Below, piece by piece: positions 5,833 to 13,803 of a DNA stretch of 22,591 nucleotides. This stretch comes from DATBGO01 sp050011895 (GTDB taxonomy: Bacteria; Actinomycetota; Actinomycetes; Streptosporangiales; Streptosporangiaceae). A model generated the notes under the pieces. That model was not told where the DNA came from. It did no database searches and saw only the letters and a list, made by a program, of their open reading frames with translations. The stretch covers positions 1-22,591 of the forward strand of contig JBEKIF010000101.1 in NCBI GenBank assembly GCA_050011895.1, given 5' to 3'. Positions within the stretch are counted from its first letter, which is position 1. The number at the start of each line of letters is the position of its first letter. A program made the position numbers and the translations under genes.

Positions 5833-7032
5833 GTGGAGCGGATCATGTCGGGACGGGCGGCAGCTGCGGCTGCCGGTGGCTCGGCAGCTGGTTTCCCTGC
5901 GGCGGGCTCCCCGGCGCCGGGCAGTTCGCCCGCGCTGGCCGGCGAGATCGGCAGCGGGCTCGTCTTCGCCGATGACCTCCCCGACGGGCTCGTCATCGCC
6001 GACCGGGCCGGCCTCGTCACGGTCTTCAACCGGGCCGCGGCCAGGCTGACCGGAATCGAGCCCGGCCGTGCGCTCGGCCGCGACATCATGCAGATTCTCC
6101 CGCTGCGGGACTCCCAGGACCGCTGCTGGTGGGCGCATTCGCAGCCGTACGACGGCCTGTCGACCCGGACCAGGCATCCGGAGCGGTCTCTCTATCTGCC
6201 CGACGGCACCGAGCTGCTGGTCACCGTCGGGTACGTGCGGGATCCGCGCAGCGGCCAGCCGCGGCCGGACTGGCATCGGTCCGGCGGGGCGGTCCGCCGG
6301 GTCGTGATCTCGCTGCGCGGCGCTGAGCAGCGGGCCCGGCTCGAGCGCAGCCGTGCGGACCTGGTCTCGACCGTCGCCCATGAACTCCGCTCGCCGCTGA
6401 CCAGCGTGAAGGGCTTCACCGCTACGCTGCTGGCCAAGTGGCCGCGGTTCACCGATGATCAGAAGCGCCTCATGCTGGAGACCGTCAACGCGGACGCGGA
6501 CCGGGTTACCCGGCTGATCACCGAACTGCTCGACGTGTCGCGGATCGAGGCGGGCCGGATCGAGGTCCACCGCGAGCTTGTGGATATCCCGGACCGGGCC
6601 GCGAAGCTCATAGCTGGCCGGGTCGCGGCGGGCGATCCGGCCAGCAAGTTCCGCATCGAGGTCCGCGGCGAGCTGCCGGAGACCTGGCTGGACGCGGACA
6701 AGGTCGATCAGATCCTGGGCAATCTCATCGAGAACGCGGTCCGGCATGGTGCTGGTACGGTTACCACTGTGGTGGAGTCAGTGCCGACTGCTGGCGCGGG
6801 AAGCGTGGCGGTATCCGTCCGGGATCAGGGTCAGGGCATCGCACCTGAGCTGGCCCCGCGAGTGTTCCGCCAGTTCTGGCGGGCCAAGCGCCGTGGTGGC
6901 GCCGGCCTTGGCCTGTTCATCGTGAAGGGCCTGGTCGAGGCGCACGGCGGCGCTATCAACGTGCAGCAGGCTCCGGGCGGCGGGGCTGAGTTCCGATTTA
7001 CCATGCCCGTCGGCACGCCTGACTTCGGCTGA
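5833..7032 (+). CDS. Soluble PAS-domain sensor histidine kinase (orphan)
   Basis: 399 residues from GTG 5833 (ATG 5845 is an equally plausible start) to TGA 7032. Order: Ala/Gly/Pro-rich N-terminus (1-40); PAS domain about 41-160 (DGLVIADRAGLVTVFNRAAA, GIEPGRALGRD); dimerisation/phosphoacceptor helix with H-box VAHELRSPLTSVKGF (His183); HATPase with N-box GNLIENAVRHG (297-305), G1 DQGQGIAPE (331-339), F-box VFRQFWRA, G2 GAGLGLFIVKGLV (356-368). No membrane segment is visible, so it should sense a cytoplasmic cue through PAS. No response regulator lies nearby. A kinase at this spot between the rplT-methylase and pheST genes also occurs in Streptomyces (from memory), suggesting a conserved but unexplained link to translation genes. 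Confidence 0.94.
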   Translation: MERIMSGRAAAAAAGGSAAGFPAAGSPAPGSSPALAGEIGSGLVFADDLPDGLVIADRAGLVTVFNRAAARLTGIEPGRALGRDIMQILPLRDSQDRCWWAHSQPYDGLSTRTRHPERSLYLPDGTELLVTVGYVRDPRSGQPRPDWHRSGGAVRRVVISLRGAEQRARLERSRADLVSTVAHELRSPLTSVKGFTATLLAKWPRFTDDQKRLMLETVNADADRVTRLITELLDVSRIEAGRIEVHRELVDIPDRAAKLIAGRVAAGDPASKFRIEVRGELPETWLDADKVDQILGNLIENAVRHGAGTVTTVVESVPTAGAGSVAVSVRDQGQGIAPELAPRVFRQFWRAKRRGGAGLGLFIVKGLVEAHGGAINVQQAPGGGAEFRFTMPVGTPDFG

Positions 7033-7042
7033 CCGGCGGGCC

Positions 7043-7059
7043 CGGGGACGAGATCCCCG
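7043..7059 (+). terminator. Possible GC hairpin terminator after the histidine kinase
   Basis: CGGGGA (7043-7048) and TCCCCG (7054-7059) form a perfect 6-bp stem with loop CGAGA, starting 11 bp after the kinase stop. There is no U-tract. Such tail-less hairpins can terminate in actinobacteria, but the call is weak. Confidence 0.3.
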
Positions 7060-7259
7060 CACTGGCTGCCCGGCTAGGCCCGTACGGCACAGCTCAGCCC
7101 AGCCAGCACAGCTAGCCAGCTAGACAGCACAGCCAGGCACGGCACCCCCGCGAAGGCTGCGGGCGTGCTCGCTGACGGGCCGCCGCAAGCCGTTAAGCAT
7201 TGGTTTTCTGACAGCAGCCCGCCCGACGACCATCGGTGACCGCAGGAGAGCAGCACGTT
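7060..7259 (+). other. Spacer before pheS
   Basis: About 200 bp. It contains a CAGC/CAGCCA-rich simple stretch (about 7087-7145) and no gene. I found no T-box features (no TGGNACCGCG-type antiterminator sequence, no terminator with U-run) and no obvious Phe-rich leader peptide. A ribosome site AGGAG (7244-7248) precedes pheS. Confidence 0.45.
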
Positions 7260-8381
7260 ATGTCCGCACCGAACAAGAGCTATGACCCGGTGGAGGTGGC
7301 AATGCTGTCTCCGGACGAGGTATCGCGGATGCGCGACGAGGCGCTCTCCGCCATCGCGGGAGCAGGCGACCTTGACGAGTTGAAGATGGTCCGGCTGGCG
7401 CACGCCGGCGACCGGTCGCCGGTCGCCGAAGCCAATGCCGAGATCGGCGCGCTGCCGCCGGCCGCCCGGGCCGACGCGGGCAGGCGAGTCGGCGCCGCGC
7501 GCGCCGCGATCAACGCCGCCGTGGCCAGCCGGGAGGCGGAGCTGACCGCCGAGCGGGACCGCAGGGTCCTGGTCGAGGAGGCCGTCGACGTCACCCTGCC
7601 GTGGGACCGGACGCTCGGCGGCGCGCGGCACCCGGTGACGACGGTCGGCGAGCGGCTCGCCGACGTATTCGTCGGGATGGGCTACGAGATCGCCGAAGGG
7701 CCTGAGGTCGAGGCCGAGTGGTTCAACTTCGACGCGCTGAACTTCCCGCCCGATCACCCGGCTCGCGACATGCAGGACACCTTCTTCGTCGCCGGGCCCG
7801 ACGGCAGGCAGCACTCCGGGATGGTGCTGCGCACCCATACCTCACCGGTGCAGATCCGGGCCATGCTGAGCCGCCCGCTGCCGATCTACGTGGTCAGCCC
7901 GGGCAAGTGCTTCCGCACCGACACCCTCGACGCGACGCACAGCCCGGTGTTCCACCAGATGGAGGCCCTGGCCGTGGACGAGGGGCTGACCATGGCTGAT
8001 CTGCGGGGCGCCATCAACGCGTTCGTCGCGGCGATGTTCGGCGAGGGCCTGCGGACCAGGCTGCGTCCCGACTTCTTCCCCTTCACCGAGCCGTCAGCGG
8101 ACGTGTCGATGGAGTGCCACGTCTGCCGCGGTGCTTCCGCCAGGCCCGGCGGCGGCCCGTGCCGGGTGTGCCGGTCGCAGGGCTGGATCGAGATCGCCGG
8201 CTGCGGCATGGTCAACCCCCGGGTGCTGGTCGCCTGCGGGATCGACCCGGACCGCTACAGCGGATTCGCCTTCGGTCTCGGCATCGAGCGGGCCCTGATG
8301 ATCAGGCACGGCGTGACCGACATCAGGGACACCGTCGAGGGCGACGTGCGGTTCAGCAGGGCGTTCGGAGTGGAGGCGTAA
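7260..8381 (+). CDS. pheS: Phenylalanyl-tRNA synthetase alpha subunit
   Basis: 373 residues, ATG 7260 to TAA 8381. Catalytic subunit of the (alpha-beta)2 class II enzyme that charges tRNA-Phe. The start MSAPNKSYDPVEV matches actinobacterial PheS proteins; GTG 7236 in the same frame would add eight non-conserved residues. AGGAG lies 11 bases upstream. Seen: N-terminal coiled-coil region (about 10-110), EGPEVEAEWFNFDALNFP, DHPARDMQDTFF, VLRTHTSPVQ, motif 2 CFRTDTLDATHSPVFHQ, FPFTEPSADVSMECHVC and motif 3 GFAFGLGIERALMIRHG. The CHVC...CRVC cysteine pairs (about 285-305) also appear in other actinobacterial PheS as I remember them. The stop shares a base with the pheT start (TAATG), so the two subunits are translationally coupled. 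Confidence 0.97.
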   Translation: MSAPNKSYDPVEVAMLSPDEVSRMRDEALSAIAGAGDLDELKMVRLAHAGDRSPVAEANAEIGALPPAARADAGRRVGAARAAINAAVASREAELTAERDRRVLVEEAVDVTLPWDRTLGGARHPVTTVGERLADVFVGMGYEIAEGPEVEAEWFNFDALNFPPDHPARDMQDTFFVAGPDGRQHSGMVLRTHTSPVQIRAMLSRPLPIYVVSPGKCFRTDTLDATHSPVFHQMEALAVDEGLTMADLRGAINAFVAAMFGEGLRTRLRPDFFPFTEPSADVSMECHVCRGASARPGGGPCRVCRSQGWIEIAGCGMVNPRVLVACGIDPDRYSGFAFGLGIERALMIRHGVTDIRDTVEGDVRFSRAFGVEA

Positions 8382-10927
8382 TGCGGGTCCCGCTTTCCTG
8401 GCTGCTGGAGTACGTAGCGCTCGGGCCGGATGCCGATGTCGCCGCCGATGAGGTCGCGCGCCGGCTCACCGCGGCGGGCCTGGAGGTCGAGACGGTCGAG
8501 CAGGCCGGGCACGACATCTCCGGCGTCATGGTGGCGCGGGTGCTCGAGGTCGAGGAGCTGACCGGGTTCGCCAAGCCGATCAGGTACTGCCGTGTCTCGG
8601 CAGGCGCCACCGAGCAGCGCGTCATCTGCGGTGCGGTCAACTTCGCGGCCGGAGACAAGGTGCCGCTGGCCCGGCCAGGCGCGGTGCTGCCGGGCGGCTT
8701 CGAGATCGGCGCGCGCAAGACCTACGGCCGGATCTCGGAGGGGATGATCTGCTCGGCGGCCGAGCTCGGCATCGGCGACGACCACGCCGGGATCCTGGTG
8801 CTCCCGGCCGATGCCCCGCTCGGGTCTGACTTCGTCGAATATGCGGGGCTGCGCGATTTCGTGCTGGACATCAACGTGACCCCGGACAAGGGCTTCGCGC
8901 TGTCGGTCCGCGGCGTGGCGCGAGAGCTGGCGATCTCCTACGGCGCCGGGTTCATCGATCCGGCCGATGCCGCGCTGCCGCCCGACGTCAGCCGGGTGTC
9001 GGACGAGGTGTACCCGGCCAGCATCGCGGACCCGACCGCCTGCGACAGGTTCGTGCTCCGCGAGGTCCGCGGCTTCGGCGGCACTAGGCCGGTCCCGCTG
9101 CCGCTCCGGGTCCGGCTGGCCAGGGCCGGGATGCGCAGCGTGTCGCTGGCCGTCGACATCACCAACTACCTGATGCTTGAGCTCGGCCAGCCGCTGCACG
9201 CGTTCGACCGGGAACGGCTGTCCGGGCCGATCGTGGTTCGCCGGGGCCGGCCAGGCGAGCGGCTGGAAACTCTCGATCACGTGATCCGCGACCTGGATCC
9301 CGACGACATCCTCATCACCGATGCGTCCGGGCCGATCTCGATGGCAGGCACCATGGGCGGCCTCGCGACCGAGATCTCGGCTGACTCACGTGACCTGGTC
9401 ATCGAGGCCGCGCACTTCTCCGCCACCGGCACCGCGCGGATGAGCAGGCGGCACAAGCTGATCAGCGAGGCGTCGAGCCGGTTCGAGCGCGGCGTCGACT
9501 CCGAGCTGCCGCTGCGGGCGTCGGCCAAGGCGGCATCGATGCTGGCGGCCCTCGGCGGCGGCACGGTGGTGCCCGGCTGCACGCACGCGTCGGTCCCGGT
9601 GGCCCCGGTGACGATCGAGCTGGCGGCCGATTACCCCGACCGGGTCGCCGGGATGGCCTACGGGCGCGGCACGGTGACCGGACGGCTGCAGCAGGTCGGC
9701 TGTCAGGTCGGGCCGGCCAGGGACGGTCAGCTGCTGGTCGTCACGCCGCCGTCATGGCGGACTGACCTCACCGATCCGAGCGACCTCGCCGAGGAAGTCA
9801 TCAGGCTGGAGGGATACGAGAGGATCCCCGTCCGGATGGCCCGTGCGGTCGCCGGGCACGGCCGCACGCCGGTACAGCGGACCCGGGCTGCGATCGGCCG
9901 GGCGCTGGCCGGTTCCGGATACGTCGAGGTCATCGGCAGCCCGTTCAGTTCCGGGGCCGACGCCGACTGGATGCAGCTACCCGCTGACGATCCGCGGCGC
10001 CGCGCGACCCGGATCGCCAACCCGATCAGGGAGGACGAGCCGCTGATGCGGACGTCGCTGCTCCCCGGGCTGCTGCGGGTGCTCGGCAGGAACCTCGGCC
10101 GCGGCTTCGCCGATGTCTCGCTGTTCGAGATGGGACTGATCTTCCTGGCCCGTACGGATGGCCCGCTGACCGCGCCGATCCTGCGGGTCGACCGGGGCCC
10201 GTCGGCCGATGAGGTCGCGGCGGTGCAGGCGGCGCTGCCCGATCAGCCGCTGCATCTCGCGGTGGTCCTGACCGGCCGGCGGGAGGCTTCCGGCTGGTGG
10301 GGCGAGGGCCGCCAGGGCTGCTGGGACGACGCCGTCGAGGCGGCCCGGCAGGTGGCGAGGGTCAGCGGGGTGCGGTTCTCGGTACGGGGCGGCCAGCATG
10401 AGCCCTGGCACCCTGGCCGGTGCGCGGCTATCTATGTTCATTCAGGCTATGTTCACTCAGACGACGGCGGCCAGCGGCTGGCCGGGCACGCGGGCGAGCT
10501 GCATCCGCGGGTCATCCAGGCGTTCGGGGTCCCGCCGCGGACCTGTGCCGCCGAGCTTGACCTGTCGGTGATCGAGGCGGCCGCGGCTTCGCTCGGCCCG
10601 GTGCAGGCCCCGGTGATCTCGCCGTACCCGGTCGCGACTCAGGACGTCGCGCTCACGGTCGCCGACTCGGTGGCCGCCGCTGACGTTGCGGAGGCGCTGG
10701 CCTCAGGTGCCGCGGCGGCGGGGGCCGGAAACCTGCTGGAGGATGTGCGGCTGTTCGACGTCTACACCGGCGAGCAGGTCGGGCCTGGCCGTAAGTCGCT
10801 CGCCTATACGCTGCGGTTCCGCGCGCCAGATCGCACGCTGACGGCCGAGGAGGCCACCGCGGTCAGGGATGCCGCTGTCGCCGAGGCGTCGCGGCGAACC
10901 GGGGCGGTGCAGCGCGGCGGCAGCTGA
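8381..10927 (+). CDS. pheT: Phenylalanyl-tRNA synthetase beta subunit
   Basis: 848 residues from ATG 8381, overlapping the pheS stop by one base, to TGA 10927; normal for bacterial PheT. Order: MRVPLSWLLEYV start; tRNA-binding OB domain about 45-150 (VARVLEVEE, VICGAVNFAAGDKVPLARPGAVLPGG, SEGMICSAAELG); B3/B4 editing domain about 210-400 (AVDITNYLMLELGQPLHAFD, GTMGGLATEI, SSRFERGVD); B5 domain; catalytic-like core (DLAEEVIRLEGYERIP, NPIREDEPLMRTSLLPGLL); C-terminal anticodon-binding FDX-ACB domain about 750-848 (SPYPVATQDVALTV, LFDVYTGEQVGPGRKSLAYTLRFR). The frame is open further upstream inside pheS but that extension has no similarity. A small 15-bp duplication at 10432-10461 adds YVHSG-YVHSD in a surface-like segment. 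Confidence 0.97.
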   Translation: MRVPLSWLLEYVALGPDADVAADEVARRLTAAGLEVETVEQAGHDISGVMVARVLEVEELTGFAKPIRYCRVSAGATEQRVICGAVNFAAGDKVPLARPGAVLPGGFEIGARKTYGRISEGMICSAAELGIGDDHAGILVLPADAPLGSDFVEYAGLRDFVLDINVTPDKGFALSVRGVARELAISYGAGFIDPADAALPPDVSRVSDEVYPASIADPTACDRFVLREVRGFGGTRPVPLPLRVRLARAGMRSVSLAVDITNYLMLELGQPLHAFDRERLSGPIVVRRGRPGERLETLDHVIRDLDPDDILITDASGPISMAGTMGGLATEISADSRDLVIEAAHFSATGTARMSRRHKLISEASSRFERGVDSELPLRASAKAASMLAALGGGTVVPGCTHASVPVAPVTIELAADYPDRVAGMAYGRGTVTGRLQQVGCQVGPARDGQLLVVTPPSWRTDLTDPSDLAEEVIRLEGYERIPVRMARAVAGHGRTPVQRTRAAIGRALAGSGYVEVIGSPFSSGADADWMQLPADDPRRRATRIANPIREDEPLMRTSLLPGLLRVLGRNLGRGFADVSLFEMGLIFLARTDGPLTAPILRVDRGPSADEVAAVQAALPDQPLHLAVVLTGRREASGWWGEGRQGCWDDAVEAARQVARVSGVRFSVRGGQHEPWHPGRCAAIYVHSGYVHSDDGGQRLAGHAGELHPRVIQAFGVPPRTCAAELDLSVIEAAAASLGPVQAPVISPYPVATQDVALTVADSVAAADVAEALASGAAAAGAGNLLEDVRLFDVYTGEQVGPGRKSLAYTLRFRAPDRTLTAEEATAVRDAAVAEASRRTGAVQRGGS
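10432..10461 (+). repeat. 15-bp direct duplication inside pheT
   Basis: Units 10432-10446 and 10447-10461 match at 13 of 15 bases (ctatgttcaYtcagR) and encode YVHSG and YVHSD. The patch is AT-richer than the surrounding gene and keeps the reading frame. Confidence 0.7.
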
Positions 10928-10939
10928 GCGGTCCCATCT

Positions 10940-10961
10940 CCGGCCGCCCGGCTTAGGCCGG
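10940..10961. terminator. Possible bidirectional hairpin between the convergent pheT and lipoprotein genes
   Basis: CCGGCC (10940-10945) and GGCCGG (10956-10961) form a 6-bp inverted repeat with a 10-nt loop that contains the lipoprotein stop codon. It lies 13 bp after the pheT stop. No U-tract on either side; weak call. Confidence 0.3.
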
Positions 10962-11372
10962 CAACGGCAGGACGGCAAGGATCTCGGCGGCACCGTGAAC
11001 GCACTTGGACGCCTGCCCGGTCCGCAGCACGACCGGCGTGGCGAAGCCCTGGCAGGTCCAGCCGTCAATCGGCACCGGGCCGCCGCCGCCGTTGCCCGGC
11101 GCGCTGCCCGAGCGGATCGCCTTCGCATAGTCCTTTTCGATCGCCATCGCGGCAGCGCAGGTCACCGTGCCGTGACTGACCTGAACCTGAACAGGCACGT
11201 TGGCCGCGGTCTTGGTGGTGCCGCAGGCCACGGCTTCGCTCCGGCCGTCGGCGGGGGTCTGGCTTGCTGATGTCCGGGATGCGGCCGGCGAGCCGTGCCC
11301 AGCGCAGCCTGTCACCAGCGCGACGACAGTCACGGCCACAGCGGCCAGGCCGGCCGAGCCGCGAGCGCGCAT
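10953..11372 (-). CDS. Small secreted lipoprotein of unknown function (four mature-region Cys plus lipobox Cys)
   Basis: 139 residues on the minus strand, ATG at 11372 down to TAA 10953. The start is fixed by a strong site: AAAGGAGG (11386-11379 on the minus strand) six bases before the ATG; longer starts at 11399, 11402 or 11726 lack this. Signal: MRAR, hydrophobic GLAAVAVTVVALV, then lipobox VTGC with Cys23, so the protein should be lipid-anchored outside the membrane. The mature part has a Ser/Ala/Thr linker and then Cys50, Cys72, Cys107 and Cys124, enough for two disulphides; pattern CGTT...GTVTCAAAM...GWTCQGF...SKCVHG. It resembles the many small Cys-containing secreted proteins of actinomycetes; I cannot name a function. 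It is the only minus-strand gene here and splits pheT from argC. Confidence 0.8.
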   Translation of the reverse strand: MRARGSAGLAAVAVTVVALVTGCAGHGSPAASRTSASQTPADGRSEAVACGTTKTAANVPVQVQVSHGTVTCAAAMAIEKDYAKAIRSGSAPGNGGGGPVPIDGWTCQGFATPVVLRTGQASKCVHGAAEILAVLPLPA

Positions 11373-11458
11373 CAGGCGCCTCCTTTCCGCGCCCTTCATC
11401 ATGCCGTCAGTGACCCGGTCCGCCCAACCAGATTGCCCGATCCGGCGAGGCCAGCTGC

Positions 11459-11491
11459 TTGTGCGCAGGTGCCGGCCCGCATAATCATTCA
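11459..11491 (+). promoter_or_regulatory. Candidate argC promoter overlapped by an ARG-box-like palindrome (ArgR operator)
   Basis: CGCAT-AATC-ATTCA (11478-11491) has the 5-4-5 layout of ArgR sites: half-sites match the TGCAT/ATGCA form at 4 of 5 bases each, and the opposite strand reads TGAATGATTATGCG, close to the E. coli box. The -10-like CATAAT (11480-11485) lies inside it, with TTGTGC (11459-11464) a poor -35 at 15 bp. Overlap of operator and -10 would give direct repression of argC by the ArgR encoded downstream. The AT-rich patch stands out in the intergenic region; function is inferred. Confidence 0.45.
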
Positions 11492-11560
11492 AGAAGGTAA
11501 GCCGGGCCCGCGGTGGCGGGGTGTGCGAGCGTCGGGCAGCGAGTCCGGGAGGGTCGGGCG

Positions 11561-12655
11561 ATGGGTGCGCGGGTAGCGGTCGCTGGTGCCAGCGGCTATG
11601 CGGGGGGCGAGTTGCTCCGGCTGATCGCTGGCCATCCAGATTTTGAGCTCGCCGCCGTGACGGCCGACAGCAACGCCGGGAGGCTCGTCGGCGAGATCCA
11701 CCCCAACCTGGCTGGCCTGCAATCACTGGCCGGCCGGCGGTTCGAGGCCTCAGGGATCGATGGTGCGCTCGATTGCGACCTGGCGTTTCTCGCCCTGCCG
11801 CCGGGCCAGTCCCAGTTGTTCGCTGATCACCTCAGCGACAGCGTGAAGATCGTTGACCTGGGTCCTGATTACCGGCTCGCCGACGCGGCGGCCTGGGCCA
11901 GGCACTATGGCGCCGAGCATCCCGGCCGCTGGCCGTGTGGCCTGCCCGAGCTGCCTCAGGCGCGCACCGAGATCCAGGCCGCGGAACGGGTAGCCGTTCC
12001 TGGCTGTTACGCCACAGCTTCGATCCTGGCGCTGGCGCCGCTGCTCGCCGCCGGGCTGATCGAGCCAGCCGACATCGTGATCGTCGCCGCGTCCGGTACC
12101 TCGGGCGCCGGGCGCGTGCTCAAGCAGGAGCTGCTCGGCAGCGAGGTAATGGGCTCGGTGGCCGGCTATCAGGCGGGTGGCACGCACCGGCACACGCCGG
12201 AGATCGAGCAGGCGCTCGAGGCTGTCAGCCAGCTTGGTTCCGCGCGATCGGCCGCCAGCGTGACCGTTTCCTTCACGCCCGTGCTCGCGCCGATGCCGCG
12301 CGGCATCCTGGCGACCTGCACGGCCCGGCTGACGCCGGGAACCGGCGCTCCGTCGGCGGGCAGCCCGGGGGCAGCCGGCACCGCGCTGCTTCGCGAGACG
12401 CTGGTCGGCGCCTACGCGAGCGAGCCGTTCGTCTGCGTGCTTCCTGATGGCCGCTGGCCCGCCACGGCCGCCGTCGCCGGGTCGAACGGCGTGCATCTGC
12501 AGGCTGCCGCCGACGCGCGCACCGGCCGGGCCACCGTGCTGGCCGCCATCGACAACCTCGGCAAGGGCGCAGCCGGCCAGGCCGTTCAGGTAGCCAACCT
12601 GATGCTTGGCCTGCCAGAGACGGCCGGCCTGACCGCAGCGGGGATCGCGCCATGA
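11561..12655 (+). CDS. argC: N-acetyl-gamma-glutamyl-phosphate reductase
   Basis: 364 residues, ATG 11561 to TGA 12655, with GGGAGGG (11547-11553) seven bases upstream; the in-frame GTG at 11513 has no ribosome site and adds unrelated residues. It converts N-acetylglutamyl-phosphate to the semialdehyde with NADPH (third step of arginine synthesis). Seen: nucleotide-binding ARVAVAGASGYAGGELLRL at the N-terminus, LALPPGQS, PELPQ, active-site VPGCYATASILAL (Cys149), SGTSGAGR, HRHTPEIEQ (His209, His211) and the C-terminal NLGKGAAGQAVQ. Usual family length about 340-350, with a slightly longer Gly/Ala insertion near 265. First gene of the arg operon; the stop overlaps the argJ start as ATGA. Confidence 0.97.
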   Translation: MGARVAVAGASGYAGGELLRLIAGHPDFELAAVTADSNAGRLVGEIHPNLAGLQSLAGRRFEASGIDGALDCDLAFLALPPGQSQLFADHLSDSVKIVDLGPDYRLADAAAWARHYGAEHPGRWPCGLPELPQARTEIQAAERVAVPGCYATASILALAPLLAAGLIEPADIVIVAASGTSGAGRVLKQELLGSEVMGSVAGYQAGGTHRHTPEIEQALEAVSQLGSARSAASVTVSFTPVLAPMPRGILATCTARLTPGTGAPSAGSPGAAGTALLRETLVGAYASEPFVCVLPDGRWPATAAVAGSNGVHLQAAADARTGRATVLAAIDNLGKGAAGQAVQVANLMLGLPETAGLTAAGIAP

Positions 12656-13803
12656 GCGTCACTGAGCCGCTCGGGTTCCGTGCGGCCGGCGTTTCCGCTG
12701 GGCTCAAGCCAGCCGGTGGAGCCGACCTCGCGGTGGTGATCAATGACGGCCCGTCGGACGCCGCCGCCGGGGTGTTTACCACCAACCGGGTCAAGGCCGC
12801 TCCGGTGCTCTGGAGCGAGCAGGTGGTCAAGGGCGGGCGGCTGCGCGCGGTCGTGCTCAACTCCGGCGGCGCGAACGCGTGCACCGGGCCGGCCGGGTTC
12901 GCCGACGCCCATCACACCGCCGAGCGGCTGGCCGGCCTGCTGTCGGCAGCCGCGGGCGAGGTCGCGGTCTGCTCGACGGGCCTGATCGGCGAACGGCTGC
13001 CGATGGACCGCCTGCTGCCCGGTCTCGATGCTGTCGTGGCGGCGGCAACGGCCGGCGGCGGCGCCGCGGCCGCGGACGCGATCAGGACCACCGACACCGT
13101 GTCGAAGGAGTGCCGCGTGCCCGGGCCTGGCTACACGGTAGGCGGCATGGCCAAGGGCGCCGCTATGCTCGCGCCAGCGCTCGCCACCATGCTCGTTGTG
13201 CTCACCACCGACGCCGACCTGGATGCTTCGGACCTCGACGCCGCGCTGCGGGAAGCGGTGCGCACCACCTTCGACCGGCTGGACAGTGACGGCTGCATGT
13301 CCACCAACGACACCGTGCTGCTGCTGGCCAGCAGCGCGTCAGCGGTCCGCCCCGACCCGGATGAGTTCACCGCGCTGGTGACCGCCGCCTGCGCAGACCT
13401 GGCCCGCCAGCTGCAGCTTGACGCGGAAGGCGCGAGCAAGGCGATCGCCATCGAGGTGACCGGTGCGGCGAGCGTCGACGACGCGGTCACGGCCGGGCGC
13501 GCCGTGGCCCGGTGCAACCTCCTCAAGTGCGCCATCGGCGGCGAGGACGCCAACTGGGGCCGGGTGCTCGCCGCCGTTGGCACCACCAGCGCGGTCTTCG
13601 AGCCTGATCAGCTGAACGTGGCGATCAACGGGGTCTGGGTGTGCAGGAACGGCGCCGCCGCCGCCGACAGGTCTCTGGTAGACCTGCGTCCCAGGGACGT
13701 GACCATCACCGTTGACCTGGCGGCGGGACCGCACGCCGCCACGATCCTCACCAGCGACCTGACGGCGCAGTACGTGCACGAGAACTCGGCTTACTCCACG
13801 TGA
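12652..13803 (+). CDS. argJ: Bifunctional glutamate N-acetyltransferase / ornithine acetyltransferase
   Basis: 383 residues, ATG 12652 overlapping the argC stop (ATGA), to TGA 13803. ArgJ moves the acetyl group from N-acetylornithine to glutamate, so the pathway runs as an acetyl cycle. The precursor cleaves itself before a conserved Thr: the site is seen in KGAAMLAPALATMLV, between Ala178 and Thr179, and Thr179 becomes the N-terminal nucleophile of the beta chain. Other signatures: FTTNRVKAAPV, LNSGGANACTG, CSTGLIGERLP, NDTVLLLAS, GGEDANWGRVLAAVG and the C-terminal HENSAYST. Full length, no defects seen. Overlaps argB by the four bases GTGA at 13800-13803. Confidence 0.97.
   Translation: MSVTEPLGFRAAGVSAGLKPAGGADLAVVINDGPSDAAAGVFTTNRVKAAPVLWSEQVVKGGRLRAVVLNSGGANACTGPAGFADAHHTAERLAGLLSAAAGEVAVCSTGLIGERLPMDRLLPGLDAVVAAATAGGGAAAADAIRTTDTVSKECRVPGPGYTVGGMAKGAAMLAPALATMLVVLTTDADLDASDLDAALREAVRTTFDRLDSDGCMSTNDTVLLLASSASAVRPDPDEFTALVTAACADLARQLQLDAEGASKAIAIEVTGAASVDDAVTAGRAVARCNLLKCAIGGEDANWGRVLAAVGTTSAVFEPDQLNVAINGVWVCRNGAAAADRSLVDLRPRDVTITVDLAAGPHAATILTSDLTAQYVHENSAYST

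Noticed and set aside
7060..7259. T-box or Phe leader-peptide attenuator before pheS
   Set aside because: I found no T-box antiterminator sequence, no U-tailed hairpin and no Phe-rich short ORF.
8255..9280. 341-codon minus-strand frame opposite pheS/pheT
   Set aside because: Shadow of intact synthetase genes.
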